DNA from: an uncultured Alphaproteobacteria bacterium | Lineage (GTDB): Bacteria; Pseudomonadota; Alphaproteobacteria; RF32; CAG-239 | NCBI GenBank assembly: GCA_944392205.1 | Contig: CALXVV010000026.1 | Coordinates: forward strand, 1-61,898 | Length of the DNA stretch: 61,898 nt | Direction of reading: 5' to 3' | Part shown: positions 47,479-54,840 of the stretch, in pieces | How positions within the stretch are numbered: the stretch's first letter is position 1 | Layout: each line of letters begins with the position of its first letter | Translations under genes and position numbers: made by a program | The notes under the pieces: model-generated | Databases searched by the model: none | What the model was told of the DNA's origin: nothing | The model's input: the letters and a program-made list of their open reading frames with translations, nothing else

Positions 47479-48390
47479 ATGTTTGCAAACTTTGACGATA
47501 ATAAGAATGACGATTTTCTGGATGAATTTCGCCAAAAGTTAAACACCGATTCGAGCGAGAGTTTTGAAGAGCGCAAGAACGAGATTAATCGCTCCAAAAA
47601 CGTATTTATCGGCACGGTTTCAGGCATTGCCTTGGCAGCTGTTGTCGGTTGGTTTGTATTGTCTCCGCGCTATGCAGAGAACAACTCTGCCGATATTCCG
47701 GTCATTCGCCGCCCGCAAACAGCCGTAAAAGTTCAACCGGCAGAACCCGGCGGAATGGAAATTCTTAATCAAGACAAATCCGTCTATGATATTATCGAGA
47801 AAAAAGAAACCGATACTCCCAAGGTAGAAAATTTGCTTCCGCCACCGGAAGAACCGCAAATGCCGGTAATTTCGGCCGCGCAAGAAACAGCTCCCGTAGT
47901 TGAACAAGCAGAAGAGATTATTAAGGTGGCAGATGTAAAAGTTGCCCCGGCTCCCGTTCCTCAAGCTGCACCGGAAGAAAAACCGGTTGAGGCTCCCAAA
48001 ACCATAAGCCAAGCCGCCGCAGAAACCAAAGCCCCCGTAGCTGAGGTTAAGGTGGCAGAAAAAGCTCCGACACCGGTTGCAGAACCGCAAAAAGAAGCTC
48101 CCAAGGCAGAAAGCAAACCAGAGGTCAAAACAGTTGCCGTTACTGGCCCTTGGCAGGTACAATTGATATCTTCCCCCAACCGCAAAGCCGTAGATACCGC
48201 TTGGGATGGCTTGGTAAAGAAATACCCGGTATTACGAGGTCAATCAAGAGAAATCGAGACGGCTGATTTAGGCGCTAAAGGGACTTATTATCGCCTCAAA
48301 GCCGGTGGCTTTGCAGACCGTAGCGGCGCAGATAAGCTTTGCAATGACATCAAGGCTCTTGGTGGCACCTGTATCGTAAAGAAAAAATAA
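47479..48390 (+). CDS. SPOR-domain cell-envelope protein
   Basis: A 303-aa bitopic protein. A short cytoplasmic part is followed by one membrane helix (about 42-61, VFIGTVSGIALAAVVGWFVL), a long Pro/Ala/Lys/Glu-rich periplasmic linker (about 75-215), and a C-terminal SPOR domain (about 222-303: GPWQVQLISSPNRKAVDTA ... YRLKAGGFADRSGADKLCNDI). SPOR domains bind denuded peptidoglycan at the division septum. AAGGAG lies upstream of the ATG. It is the first gene of SPOR, site-2 protease, nagZ and the mini-protein, all on the plus strand with gaps of 1, 11 and 24 bp. Confidence 0.92.
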   Translation: MFANFDDNKNDDFLDEFRQKLNTDSSESFEERKNEINRSKNVFIGTVSGIALAAVVGWFVLSPRYAENNSADIPVIRRPQTAVKVQPAEPGGMEILNQDKSVYDIIEKKETDTPKVENLLPPPEEPQMPVISAAQETAPVVEQAEEIIKVADVKVAPAPVPQAAPEEKPVEAPKTISQAAAETKAPVAEVKVAEKAPTPVAEPQKEAPKAESKPEVKTVAVTGPWQVQLISSPNRKAVDTAWDGLVKKYPVLRGQSREIETADLGAKGTYYRLKAGGFADRSGADKLCNDIKALGGTCIVKKK

Positions 48391-48391
48391 G

Positions 48392-49048
48392 ATGCTGATA
48401 AGTATTGTCGTCCATTTTGTGCCAATAATCTTAGCCATCGTTTTGCATGAACTGGCTCACGGATATGCGGCATACCTTTGCGGCGACGATACGGCAAAAG
48501 CAAATAAGCGCTTGTCATTAAACCCACTAAGACATGTGGATTTGTTCGGAACTCTAATAGTGCCCACTCTTCTAATCTTAGCCAAGACCGGCTTTGTTTT
48601 TGGGTGGGCCAAGCCGGTTCCCGTCAACTACAATAATTTGCGCAATCAAAAAAGAGACATCATCATTGTTGCCTCTGCCGGAATTTTGATGAATTTGGCT
48701 TTGGCATTTATATCGGCAATTTTGCTAAAATTGGCTCCCTACATTGGTCATATGCTCACCCAAGGAATAGTGACGCTTTTTCTGCTCAACATGGTGATTT
48801 ACAATGTTGTGTTAGCGGTATTCAATGCTCTTCCCCTGCCCCCGTTGGATGGCTCCAAAATCCTTCTTGGTTGGTCAGAAAATGAAAAGATTCAGCGTTT
48901 TCTAGATGCCAACAGAGAAGGAACAATGTTTATTATTTTGGTGGCATTCATCATTCCGCTGGGGGCAAGATATTTAGGCTATGACTTCAACCCGTTTGGT
49001 TACTACATGATAAAAGCCTCACAAGCTCTAATCGGACTTTTCATTTAA
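48392..49048 (+). CDS. Site-2 protease family zinc membrane peptidase
   Basis: A 218-aa integral membrane metalloprotease of family M50. The zinc ligands are His and Glu in VLHELAHGYAAYL (about 18-30) and Asp in FNALPLPPLDGSKILLG. There are about five hydrophobic segments. It lacks the PDZ domain of RseP and belongs to the compact group typified by bacterial M50B proteins. Substrate unknown. It starts 1 bp after the SPOR gene stop, with no separate Shine-Dalgarno, so translation is probably coupled. Confidence 0.92.
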   Translation: MLISIVVHFVPIILAIVLHELAHGYAAYLCGDDTAKANKRLSLNPLRHVDLFGTLIVPTLLILAKTGFVFGWAKPVPVNYNNLRNQKRDIIIVASAGILMNLALAFISAILLKLAPYIGHMLTQGIVTLFLLNMVIYNVVLAVFNALPLPPLDGSKILLGWSENEKIQRFLDANREGTMFIILVAFIIPLGARYLGYDFNPFGYYMIKASQALIGLFI

Positions 49049-49059
49049 AGGAGGAAGGA

Positions 49060-50127
49060 ATGAGCAAAGAAATAATGCCGGCCATTCTATCCTGCTTGGG
49101 TTATGAGCTGACAGATGAGGAAAAAAACTTCTTTAGCCGAACCAATCCTCTTGGAATAAACATTTTCGGTCGCAACATAAAAAATAAAGACCAATTAAAA
49201 AAGCTGATAAAAGAGATAAAAGAAGTTATCGGCAGAGAAGATGTTTTGATAGCGATAGATCAAGAAGGCGGGCGAGTTCGGAGATTACGGGAACCGGAAT
49301 TTGAAAGCTATGCGGCAGCCATAGATATTGGCCGCCTCCCCTTGCCAGAGGCAAAAGAAGCGACCAAACTGCACGCAAAGCTGATTGCGGAAGATTTAAG
49401 AGAGTTAGGAATAAATGTTGACTATGCCCCGGTGCTGGATTTGATTTATGAAGATACAACGAGTGCGCTTAAAAGCAGATGCTTCAGCTCAGATGAGAAG
49501 ATAGTGGCTGAGTTGGGCAAAGAGGAAGTAGATACTTTCATCGGTTGCGGCATACTCCCCTGCATCAAGCACATGCCGGGCCATGGCCGCGCCCAAACGG
49601 ATCCGCATTTAGGCTTGCCGGTGTTAGATCAAAATTTGGAAGAATTGCAAAAAGATTTTTACCCTTTCAAGCAATTAAAAGATTGCCCATTAGGTATGAC
49701 GGCGCATGTTGTTTTAAGTGCGGTAGATGATAAATTGCCCATCACTCAAAGCAAAAAAGGGATAGAAGAGATTATAAGAAAAGAAATTGGCTTTGAAGGC
49801 TTTTTGATTTCAGATGCCATAGACATGAAAGCACTAAAAGGCAGTGCCGGAGAAAGAGCGGCAAAAGCGCTCTCTGCCGGCTGTGATGTTGTCTGCTATG
49901 CTTTGGGAAATTTGGCAGAGATGAAGGAAATAGCAGCCTCTGTGCCGCCAATGTCGGATAAATCACTAGAAAGATTTGCCAAAGCCACAAAAATAATGCA
50001 TAATAATTATTATAAAAACAATCGGTCGGAAGATATTTCCCGCTACAAAAAATTAATTGGAAATATCCTGCCCTACCAAGAAGGTTATGACGCAACCGAG
50101 GTTTTGAACCGCTTGCAACAAAAATAA
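49060..50127 (+). CDS. nagZ: Beta-N-acetylhexosaminidase (GH3)
   Basis: A 355-aa cytoplasmic enzyme removing GlcNAc from recycled peptidoglycan fragments. The substrate-binding DQEGGRVRRLREP and the catalytic loop KHMPGHGRAQTDPHLGLP (about 170-187) carry the Asp-His dyad of NagZ. The nucleophile Asp is in LISDAIDMKAL; Gram-negative NagZ usually has SDDLSM, so SDAIDM is nearer the Firmicute form. AAAGGAGG precedes the ATG. The position downstream of a SPOR gene is the usual alphaproteobacterial arrangement. Confidence 0.93.
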   Translation: MSKEIMPAILSCLGYELTDEEKNFFSRTNPLGINIFGRNIKNKDQLKKLIKEIKEVIGREDVLIAIDQEGGRVRRLREPEFESYAAAIDIGRLPLPEAKEATKLHAKLIAEDLRELGINVDYAPVLDLIYEDTTSALKSRCFSSDEKIVAELGKEEVDTFIGCGILPCIKHMPGHGRAQTDPHLGLPVLDQNLEELQKDFYPFKQLKDCPLGMTAHVVLSAVDDKLPITQSKKGIEEIIRKEIGFEGFLISDAIDMKALKGSAGERAAKALSAGCDVVCYALGNLAEMKEIAASVPPMSDKSLERFAKATKIMHNNYYKNNRSEDISRYKKLIGNILPYQEGYDATEVLNRLQQK

Positions 50128-50151
50128 AACAACAAACAAAGGAGAAAACAA

Positions 50152-50328
50152 ATGTTAACATGGATTCTGATTGCCATCATCGTAGCAGCCTTATTTGGCG
50201 TTATTGATTTCAAGCAAATCCGCGAATGGCTGATAAAGATGTGGAGAAAATATTTTCCGGAGGCCAAAAAGTTAATTGACCAGGCCAAAGAGAAAATTGA
50301 AGAACAAAAAAACAAGAAAAAAGATTAA
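50152..50328 (+). CDS. TatA-like mini-protein, 58 aa
   Basis: It starts at ATG 50152 with AAAGGAG nearby. It begins with a short hydrophobic helix (MLTWILIAIIVAALFG), has FG at the helix end, then an amphipathic basic helix (DFKQIREWLIKMWRKYF) and a Lys/Glu-rich tail. That is the TatA/TatE layout, and tat genes lie a few genes beyond nagZ in many alphaproteobacteria. It lacks the usual FGxxKLP box (here FGVIDFKQ), so it may instead be a small membrane protein unrelated to Tat. It is the last gene of the SPOR-nagZ run. Confidence 0.6.
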   Translation: MLTWILIAIIVAALFGVIDFKQIREWLIKMWRKYFPEAKKLIDQAKEKIEEQKNKKKD

Positions 50329-50331
50329 CCC

Positions 50332-50361
50332 AAAACCCCGCCGCAAAGCGGGGTTTTAATT
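50332..50361 (+). terminator. Terminator of the SPOR-nagZ operon
   Basis: A 10-bp stem AAAACCCCGC / GCGGGGTTTT (50332-50341 / 50348-50357) directly after the mini-protein stop. Confidence 0.88.
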
Positions 50362-50457
50362 ATGAAAAACAATCTCTGCACTTTTCCCGACATCGCCGGT
50401 ATTTTTATTTTGTCCGAACAGCTCTTTTGCCTTCTGTCGCGATTTATAAATTATTTA

Positions 50458-50486
50458 TTGTCAAAGCGTTAAATATCTGCTATAAA
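50458..50486 (+). promoter_or_regulatory. Sigma70-type promoter with extended -10
   Basis: TTGTCA (50458-50463), 17-nt spacer ending in TGC, TATAAA (50481-50486). It drives the GYDRE-repeat gene and predicts a leader of about 48 nt without a Shine-Dalgarno. Confidence 0.7.
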
Positions 50487-50540
50487 GCCCCCACCATTAA
50501 GCAATATGTTCAATTATTCCAACTTAAAAATTATAAAATT

Positions 50541-51686
50541 ATGGAAAAGCAAGTCAACGCTGCTTCAGAAGTTTATGATGAAAGAGAGTTCGACCTCAAC
50601 GGTTTTTGCCGAAACGGAAGCCGGTATAATACTGATGGTTATGACCAGAGAGGCTTCAGACGAAACGGCATCCACCGTAATGGCACTCCATACGACGCTG
50701 AAGGCTACGACCAAAACGGCTTCGACCGTAATGGCATCCACCGGAATAAAACCCGGTATGATGACGAAGGATACGACCGTGAGGGCTACAACTCTTTTGG
50801 TTACGACCGGAGCGGATACGACCGTGAGGGATACGACCCTAGTGGTTACAATTGTGAGGGCTACGACCGAAGAGGGTTCAACCGAAAAGGCCTCCACCGT
50901 AATGAAACTTGGCGTGACGATGAGGGCTACGACCATGAAGGGTTTGATTGCGAAGGTTACGATCGTGAAGGGTTTAACCGTGAGGGATACGATCGAGAAG
51001 GTTACGATCGGGAAGGTTTCAACCGCCGGGGACGTGACCGAAGAGGTTTCAACCGTTTTGGTAATCATCGTAACGGAACGCCATACGACAGTGAAGGCTA
51101 CGACCAGAGAGGCTTCAACAGTAAAGGCATCCATCGGAACAAAACGCCATACGACGATGACGGTTACGACTGGTGGGGTTACGACCGAGAAGGGTTTGAC
51201 CGCAATGGTTTCGATCGTAAAGGATATGACCGTGATGGTTACGACCGCAGAGGTTTCAACCGAGAGGGCATCCACCGTAACGGAAGCCAGTATGATGCTG
51301 ACGGTTACGACCAGAGAGGCTTCGACCGTAATGGCATCCATCGTAACGGAACCCGGCGTGATGCCGAAGGTTACGACTGGAGAGGCTTCAGGTGGGACGG
51401 TATCCATCGTAACGGAACTCGGCGTGATGCTGAGGGCTACGACTGGAGAGGCTTCGACCAAGAAGGCATCCACCGGAATAAAACCCCGTATGATGATGAA
51501 GGATACGACCGAGAAGGCTTCGACCGCGAGGGATATGACCCTTGGGGGTGCGACCATGCAGGCTACGATCGTGAGGGCTTCGACAATAACGGCTACGACC
51601 GTGAAGGCTATGACCGGAGAGGCTACGACCGAGAAGGTTTTGACCGCAGAGGCATCCATTGTCTGCTTGCCAACCGTAAGGTTTAG
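50541..51686 (+). CDS. Protein built of GYDRE-type five-residue repeats, 381 aa
   Basis: Almost the whole protein from residue 15 on is a repeat of five residues, G-[YF]-[DN]-x-x, most often GYDRE, GFDRN or GFNRR. Nine times the run is punctuated by a variant G-x-HRN-(G/K/E)-(T/S) followed by an (Y/R)D-(A/D/S)-(E/D) step, giving a higher-order unit of roughly 20-50 residues. It has no signal peptide and no cysteine-rich or enzymatic motif. Periodic Tyr/Phe and Arg/Asp suggest a regular repeat fold or a nucleic-acid- or surface-binding ribbon; this is inference. The N-terminal 14 residues are unique. Start at ATG 50541; a hairpin follows. Confidence 0.8.
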   Translation: MEKQVNAASEVYDEREFDLNGFCRNGSRYNTDGYDQRGFRRNGIHRNGTPYDAEGYDQNGFDRNGIHRNKTRYDDEGYDREGYNSFGYDRSGYDREGYDPSGYNCEGYDRRGFNRKGLHRNETWRDDEGYDHEGFDCEGYDREGFNREGYDREGYDREGFNRRGRDRRGFNRFGNHRNGTPYDSEGYDQRGFNSKGIHRNKTPYDDDGYDWWGYDREGFDRNGFDRKGYDRDGYDRRGFNREGIHRNGSQYDADGYDQRGFDRNGIHRNGTRRDAEGYDWRGFRWDGIHRNGTRRDAEGYDWRGFDQEGIHRNKTPYDDEGYDREGFDREGYDPWGCDHAGYDREGFDNNGYDREGYDRRGYDREGFDRRGIHCLLANRKV

Positions 51687-51706
51687 AGCCACAACTCTAA
51701 GAACTG

Positions 51707-51747
51707 ATAACAGAAACTCCCGCATAAAACGCGGGAGTTTCTGTTAT
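51707..51747. terminator. 17-bp hairpin without T tract
   Basis: A perfect 17-bp inverted repeat (51707-51723 / 51731-51747; core AGAAACTCCCGC) with a 7-nt loop, 20 bp after the GYDRE gene stop. Neither strand has a T run next to it, so termination or 3'-end protection are both possible. Confidence 0.6.
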
Positions 51748-51851
51748 GATAAACCCCACCCCATCAATTTCATCCCAAAGTTTTCGCACCAAACCGCCCT
51801 TCCCCATGGTTCATCCGCCCCAGATGATGGCTGAAATAATCCACTAATTCC

Positions 51852-51880
51852 TTGATTTTATAAAATTATCGTGTTATATT
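51852..51880 (+). promoter_or_regulatory. Sigma70-type promoter for the 146-aa gene
   Basis: TTGATT (51852-51857), 17-nt spacer, TATATT (51875-51880). Confidence 0.6.
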
Positions 51881-51934
51881 TAAGTATGTAAGGTTTGAAG
51901 AATTGAAACCAGATTTAGTAATGGGAGAATCCAG

Positions 51935-52375
51935 ATGAATATCAGCGCAACCAGAAAAGTTGGCGGTTCGACCTCGGCTTCAAGGACCGAGCGCAACTAT
52001 GCTGCCGGACACCCGAACTCACAATTTGTAGAAAACATTGATACCAGAAACAATGTGCTGGTTCGTGACGACACGGACGGTCACAGCAATAAAAACTCTT
52101 ACAACGCCCCAAAAGAAGAAACGGAGAAAAACACAGAGATATCCCCCTCCGTTGCCTATGTCAAGAACAGCATTGAAGCACTGGCTGTCAGCGGTGTTTT
52201 TGATGAAAAAGAAGATGAAGAACAAGACAAAAAACACGCCAAAAGCAAAGTTGGTGTTTACGATAACAACCAATCAATCATCCGCGATGAGGAATTAGAG
52301 CGCACGGGACGCAACTACCTAAAACATTTTTACGAAAAGAACGAACACCTTGTTGATGTAGATGAACTGATTTAG
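51935..52375 (+). CDS. Hypothetical protein, 146 aa
   Basis: Unrecognised. The N-terminus is Ser/Thr/Arg-rich and probably disordered (MNISATRKVGGSTSASRTE). The middle has a hydrophobic helix (VAYVKNSIEALAVSG), and an acidic-basic segment follows (FDEKEDEEQDKKHAKSK). Unlike the orphan genes around it, this one has a good GGGAG Shine-Dalgarno, 9 nt before the ATG. The general layout (disordered N-terminus, short conserved helix) is reminiscent of alphaproteobacterial flagellar regulators such as FliX, but the sequence match is too weak to claim. Own promoter and terminator. Confidence 0.7.
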   Translation: MNISATRKVGGSTSASRTERNYAAGHPNSQFVENIDTRNNVLVRDDTDGHSNKNSYNAPKEETEKNTEISPSVAYVKNSIEALAVSGVFDEKEDEEQDKKHAKSKVGVYDNNQSIIRDEELERTGRNYLKHFYEKNEHLVDVDELI

Positions 52376-52391
52376 CAAAACTCTAAACACA

Positions 52392-52425
52392 AAAATGCCC
52401 ACTCAACCAGTGGGCATTTTCTTTG
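52392..52425. terminator. Hairpin terminator between convergent genes
   Basis: A 12-bp stem AAAATGCCCACT / AGTGGGCATTTT (52392-52403 / 52409-52420), loop CAACC, then CTTT. Confidence 0.8.
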
Positions 52426-52437
52426 GCAAAGAAGAGA

Positions 52438-52659
52438 TTATTTCACATCTAATTTTGGTGCATTTTGATAATCTTTAACGGCGTTTTCAACCTTCTTAGC
52501 GCCCCTTTCCGCCAATTGTTGTCCACCATCTTCCACTTGCTGCACAACAGAACCCACTGTTGTATTTTTATTTATATTTCCGTCATAAATCCCCTTGGCA
52601 ACCAGATAAAGCACAACAATCAAGATGACGTAAAAAACGTATTTCAAAAACGTTCCCAT
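52438..52659 (-). CDS. Small membrane-anchored protein, 73 aa
   Basis: ATG 52659 is chosen because TAGGAG lies 8 nt upstream. One N-terminal membrane helix (about 5-24, LKYVFYVILIVVLYLVAKGI) is followed by a polar region with a possible coiled coil (VVQQVEDGGQQLAERGAKKVENAV). It is probably inserted with its C-terminus in the periplasm or cytoplasm; no family was recognised. It ends at the hairpin shared with the 146-aa gene. Confidence 0.68.
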   Translation of the reverse strand: MGTFLKYVFYVILIVVLYLVAKGIYDGNINKNTTVGSVVQQVEDGGQQLAERGAKKVENAVKDYQNAPKLDVK

Positions 52660-52814
52660 GGTAAAACTCCTAAAAAATTGTTTTGTCATTGAAGAAGATA
52701 ATTTCAATTAAGCTCTTTTCAAGCCCAAGATCAATCATAACCACCTAAACAAGATTTGCTCCTCTTACCACCGCCACTTCACGCAAATTTTTGTCTATCC
52801 CGGCCGAATAGGCC

Positions 52815-52842
52815 TTGAAATAAATAAAAAATGTGCTATGAG
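52815..52842 (+). promoter_or_regulatory. Candidate promoter for the 26-residue-repeat gene
   Basis: TTGAAA (52815-52820), 16-nt spacer ending in TGC, TATGAG (52837-52842). The leader holds ATTATTAAC and no Shine-Dalgarno. Confidence 0.5.
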
Positions 52843-52900
52843 CAATACATTACTATCTAAGCATTATCACAATTATTAACACTTATAAAAACCCAAAGCT

Positions 52901-53680
52901 ATGACAACGTTTTTCAAAAGGCTTTTTTCAAAAGAACTTGCAAAATTCAGATTTTTTATTGCGTTCCACACGATGAGCTGTGAAGCTCAAGAAACGCTCA
53001 TCAGAAGCGGTAATCATAACAAAATCATGACATATATCCAAACAAAGGCACTATGCCAAAGGGCTCAACGTCTGCTTATTAGGCGTGGAAACCATAAAGA
53101 AATCATGGCCTATATAAGGAGATATCGATTTTGGGACGAGAGCGAAATTGAATTCTTTAAGCGTAATAACCGTAAAGAAATAAGGTTATATATTGCGAAG
53201 CAAGGACTTTTGGGGAGCTCTGAACGCCCTTTCCTCGCATATGTAGACCATGATATAATCATGGCATACATTAGAAGGCATAGACTTTCAAGAGATGCCG
53301 AATATACACTAATGGAGCTTGAAAATCATGAAGAAATAGCGACTTATGCTGCAATACATGGTTTTCAGGATGGGCCTGATGCTCTGTTTATTAAATGGGC
53401 CTCTCATGCTGATGTTATGACCTACATCAGAGAAAATTTCCTTTCATGGCGCGCCCAAATAGAACTTCTTAACAGAAACAACCATGAAGAAATCATGGCA
53501 TATATTGGATTATATCGTTTTTCTAGAGAAGCTCAGGATCTTTTTGTCAGAAAAGGATCTCACGATGAAATCATGACCCACATCAAGGAATATGGACTTC
53601 ACTATGAAGGCTATAGAGCACTCTGTCAGAAAGGGAACCGTGAGGAAATTGAGGCATACAAAGCATGGCACAACGACTAG
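52901..53680 (+). CDS. Alpha-helical repeat protein with an exact 26-residue period
   Basis: A 259-aa protein. Residues 35-242 consist of eight consecutive units of exactly 26 residues with no insertion, preceded by a partial unit (19-34) and ended by a partial one (243-259). The consensus is roughly RxGNHEEIMAYIRxYxLSxxAQxLLI: N-H-x-E-I-M-x-Y-I starts a helix and a Leu-rich end closes it. The layout predicts a two-helix solenoid, like ankyrin or TPR in concept but with its own consensus. Such arrays usually bind proteins. It has no signal peptide, no Shine-Dalgarno, its own promoter and a 20-bp terminator stem. Confidence 0.8.
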   Translation: MTTFFKRLFSKELAKFRFFIAFHTMSCEAQETLIRSGNHNKIMTYIQTKALCQRAQRLLIRRGNHKEIMAYIRRYRFWDESEIEFFKRNNRKEIRLYIAKQGLLGSSERPFLAYVDHDIIMAYIRRHRLSRDAEYTLMELENHEEIATYAAIHGFQDGPDALFIKWASHADVMTYIRENFLSWRAQIELLNRNNHEEIMAYIGLYRFSREAQDLFVRKGSHDEIMTHIKEYGLHYEGYRALCQKGNREEIEAYKAWHND

Positions 53681-53723
53681 TTGCACGCTTCAAACTCGAC
53701 TTAAACGCGTTAGAGAAGCTAAG

Positions 53724-53767
53724 CATAAACAAAAAAGCTCTGCTTTTGCAGAGCTTTTTTGTTTATG
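53724..53767. terminator. Bidirectional terminator, 20-bp perfect stem
   Basis: 53724-53743 pairs perfectly with 53748-53767 around TTTT. The GCTCTGC/GCAGAGC core is flanked by A6 and T6, serving the repeat gene and the convergent TPR gene. Confidence 0.92.
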
Positions 53768-53779
53768 TAAAAACCAGCC

Positions 53780-54757
53780 TTAGGCCTGCGGAGCTTCCGA
53801 AGCTGTAGAAGGCTTAGGAGCCTCCTCAGCCGGAGGAACAAGGCTTTGTAAGGTGCCGATAGCTTTTTTGCGCTTGAGCTTATTAACAAACTTCATAGAG
53901 CGCTGAGCATCCCACTTTTTCTTGCCTTCCTCACGTTGAAAGATTTGTTGGTAAACCTCAATAGCCTGGTCAAACTCTGAGAGTTTGGTCAAACAGCTGG
54001 CCAAACCGTCATAAAGTTTGTGATGATACCGATTACCGATAATCATCTGCGCTTTCTTATAGCATTTGAGCGCATCATTAAACTTCATCATTTTCTGGTA
54101 AACAAAGCCGATACTGATCCAAGCTTGAATCTCTCTGCTGTCAATATTCAAAATCTTGGTAAAACACTTAATGGCGGAATTGTTATCCCCCATCAACTGA
54201 TATGTAACTCCCACACCGTTCCAGGCTTTGATGTTGTTTTTATCCATCGCCAGAACTTTCTTGAAAAAAGAAATCGCACGGTCATATTGTTTGAGTTTTT
54301 GTAAGGTAACGGCAACACTCAAGAGTGTTTGAGCATGCTTATTATCAATTTTCATAGCTTGTTCAAGGACATCTAGGGCCTCTTTGTAAGCAAACATATG
54401 CTGCAAAGCGATAGCCTTTCCGTTCAAAGCCTCGAGTGATGTCTGATCAAGCGCCACCGCCTCATTAAAGCACTGGATAGCGTCTTTATACAGACCGCGC
54501 ATACTTAAGGTAACACCCTTGTTATTCAAAACTTCGACAGAGTTCGGGTTAATTGCCAAAGCTTTATCAAAGCACTCGACCGCCTCTGTATAGCGGCTGA
54601 GTTTTTGAAAAGCAAAACCCTTAGAGTTGAGAGACTTCCAAGAATCGGGCTGTTCTTTGATTGCCTCATCAAATTGTTCAATTGCTTCCCTGTATAACCC
54701 TTGATCGAGCAGTTCTTGCCCTCTTTTATAAGCTGTATTATCGTTTGATTTGACCAT
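53780..54757 (-). CDS. TPR-repeat protein, 325 aa
   Basis: The protein is a string of about seven tetratricopeptide repeats (about 8-245), each with the W/Y-x-x-x-G-x-A-x pattern, for example SLNSKGFAFQKLSRYTEAVE and VLNNKGVTLSMRGLYKDAIQ. A basic stretch follows (KKKWDAQRSMKFVNKLKRKK), then a Pro/Ala/Glu-rich tail. There is no signal peptide, so it is probably a cytoplasmic scaffold. It is the last gene of the TPR-MoxR-DUF58-TPR group, 83 bp after DUF58. The partner is not known. Confidence 0.9.
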   Translation of the reverse strand: MVKSNDNTAYKRGQELLDQGLYREAIEQFDEAIKEQPDSWKSLNSKGFAFQKLSRYTEAVECFDKALAINPNSVEVLNNKGVTLSMRGLYKDAIQCFNEAVALDQTSLEALNGKAIALQHMFAYKEALDVLEQAMKIDNKHAQTLLSVAVTLQKLKQYDRAISFFKKVLAMDKNNIKAWNGVGVTYQLMGDNNSAIKCFTKILNIDSREIQAWISIGFVYQKMMKFNDALKCYKKAQMIIGNRYHHKLYDGLASCLTKLSEFDQAIEVYQQIFQREEGKKKWDAQRSMKFVNKLKRKKAIGTLQSLVPPAEEAPKPSTASEAPQA

Positions 54758-54840
54758 ATTCTTTCTCTTTTCAATGATAAGTTACAAAATAATTACGAGG
54801 CTCAAGATACCACGTTAATAGTTTTTTGTCAAGTTTCGGG

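Noticed and set aside
50541..51686. CRISPR-like array
   Set aside because: The 15-bp periodicity is codon-phased and degenerate at third positions, with no spacers; it encodes protein repeats.
50506..51834. Overlapping long open frames opposite and beside the pentad gene (442 aa on plus, 386 aa on minus)
   Set aside because: The repeat composition (TAC GAC CGN GAG GGN) contains few stops in any frame; their products are low-complexity Thr/Val-rich strings with no start signals.
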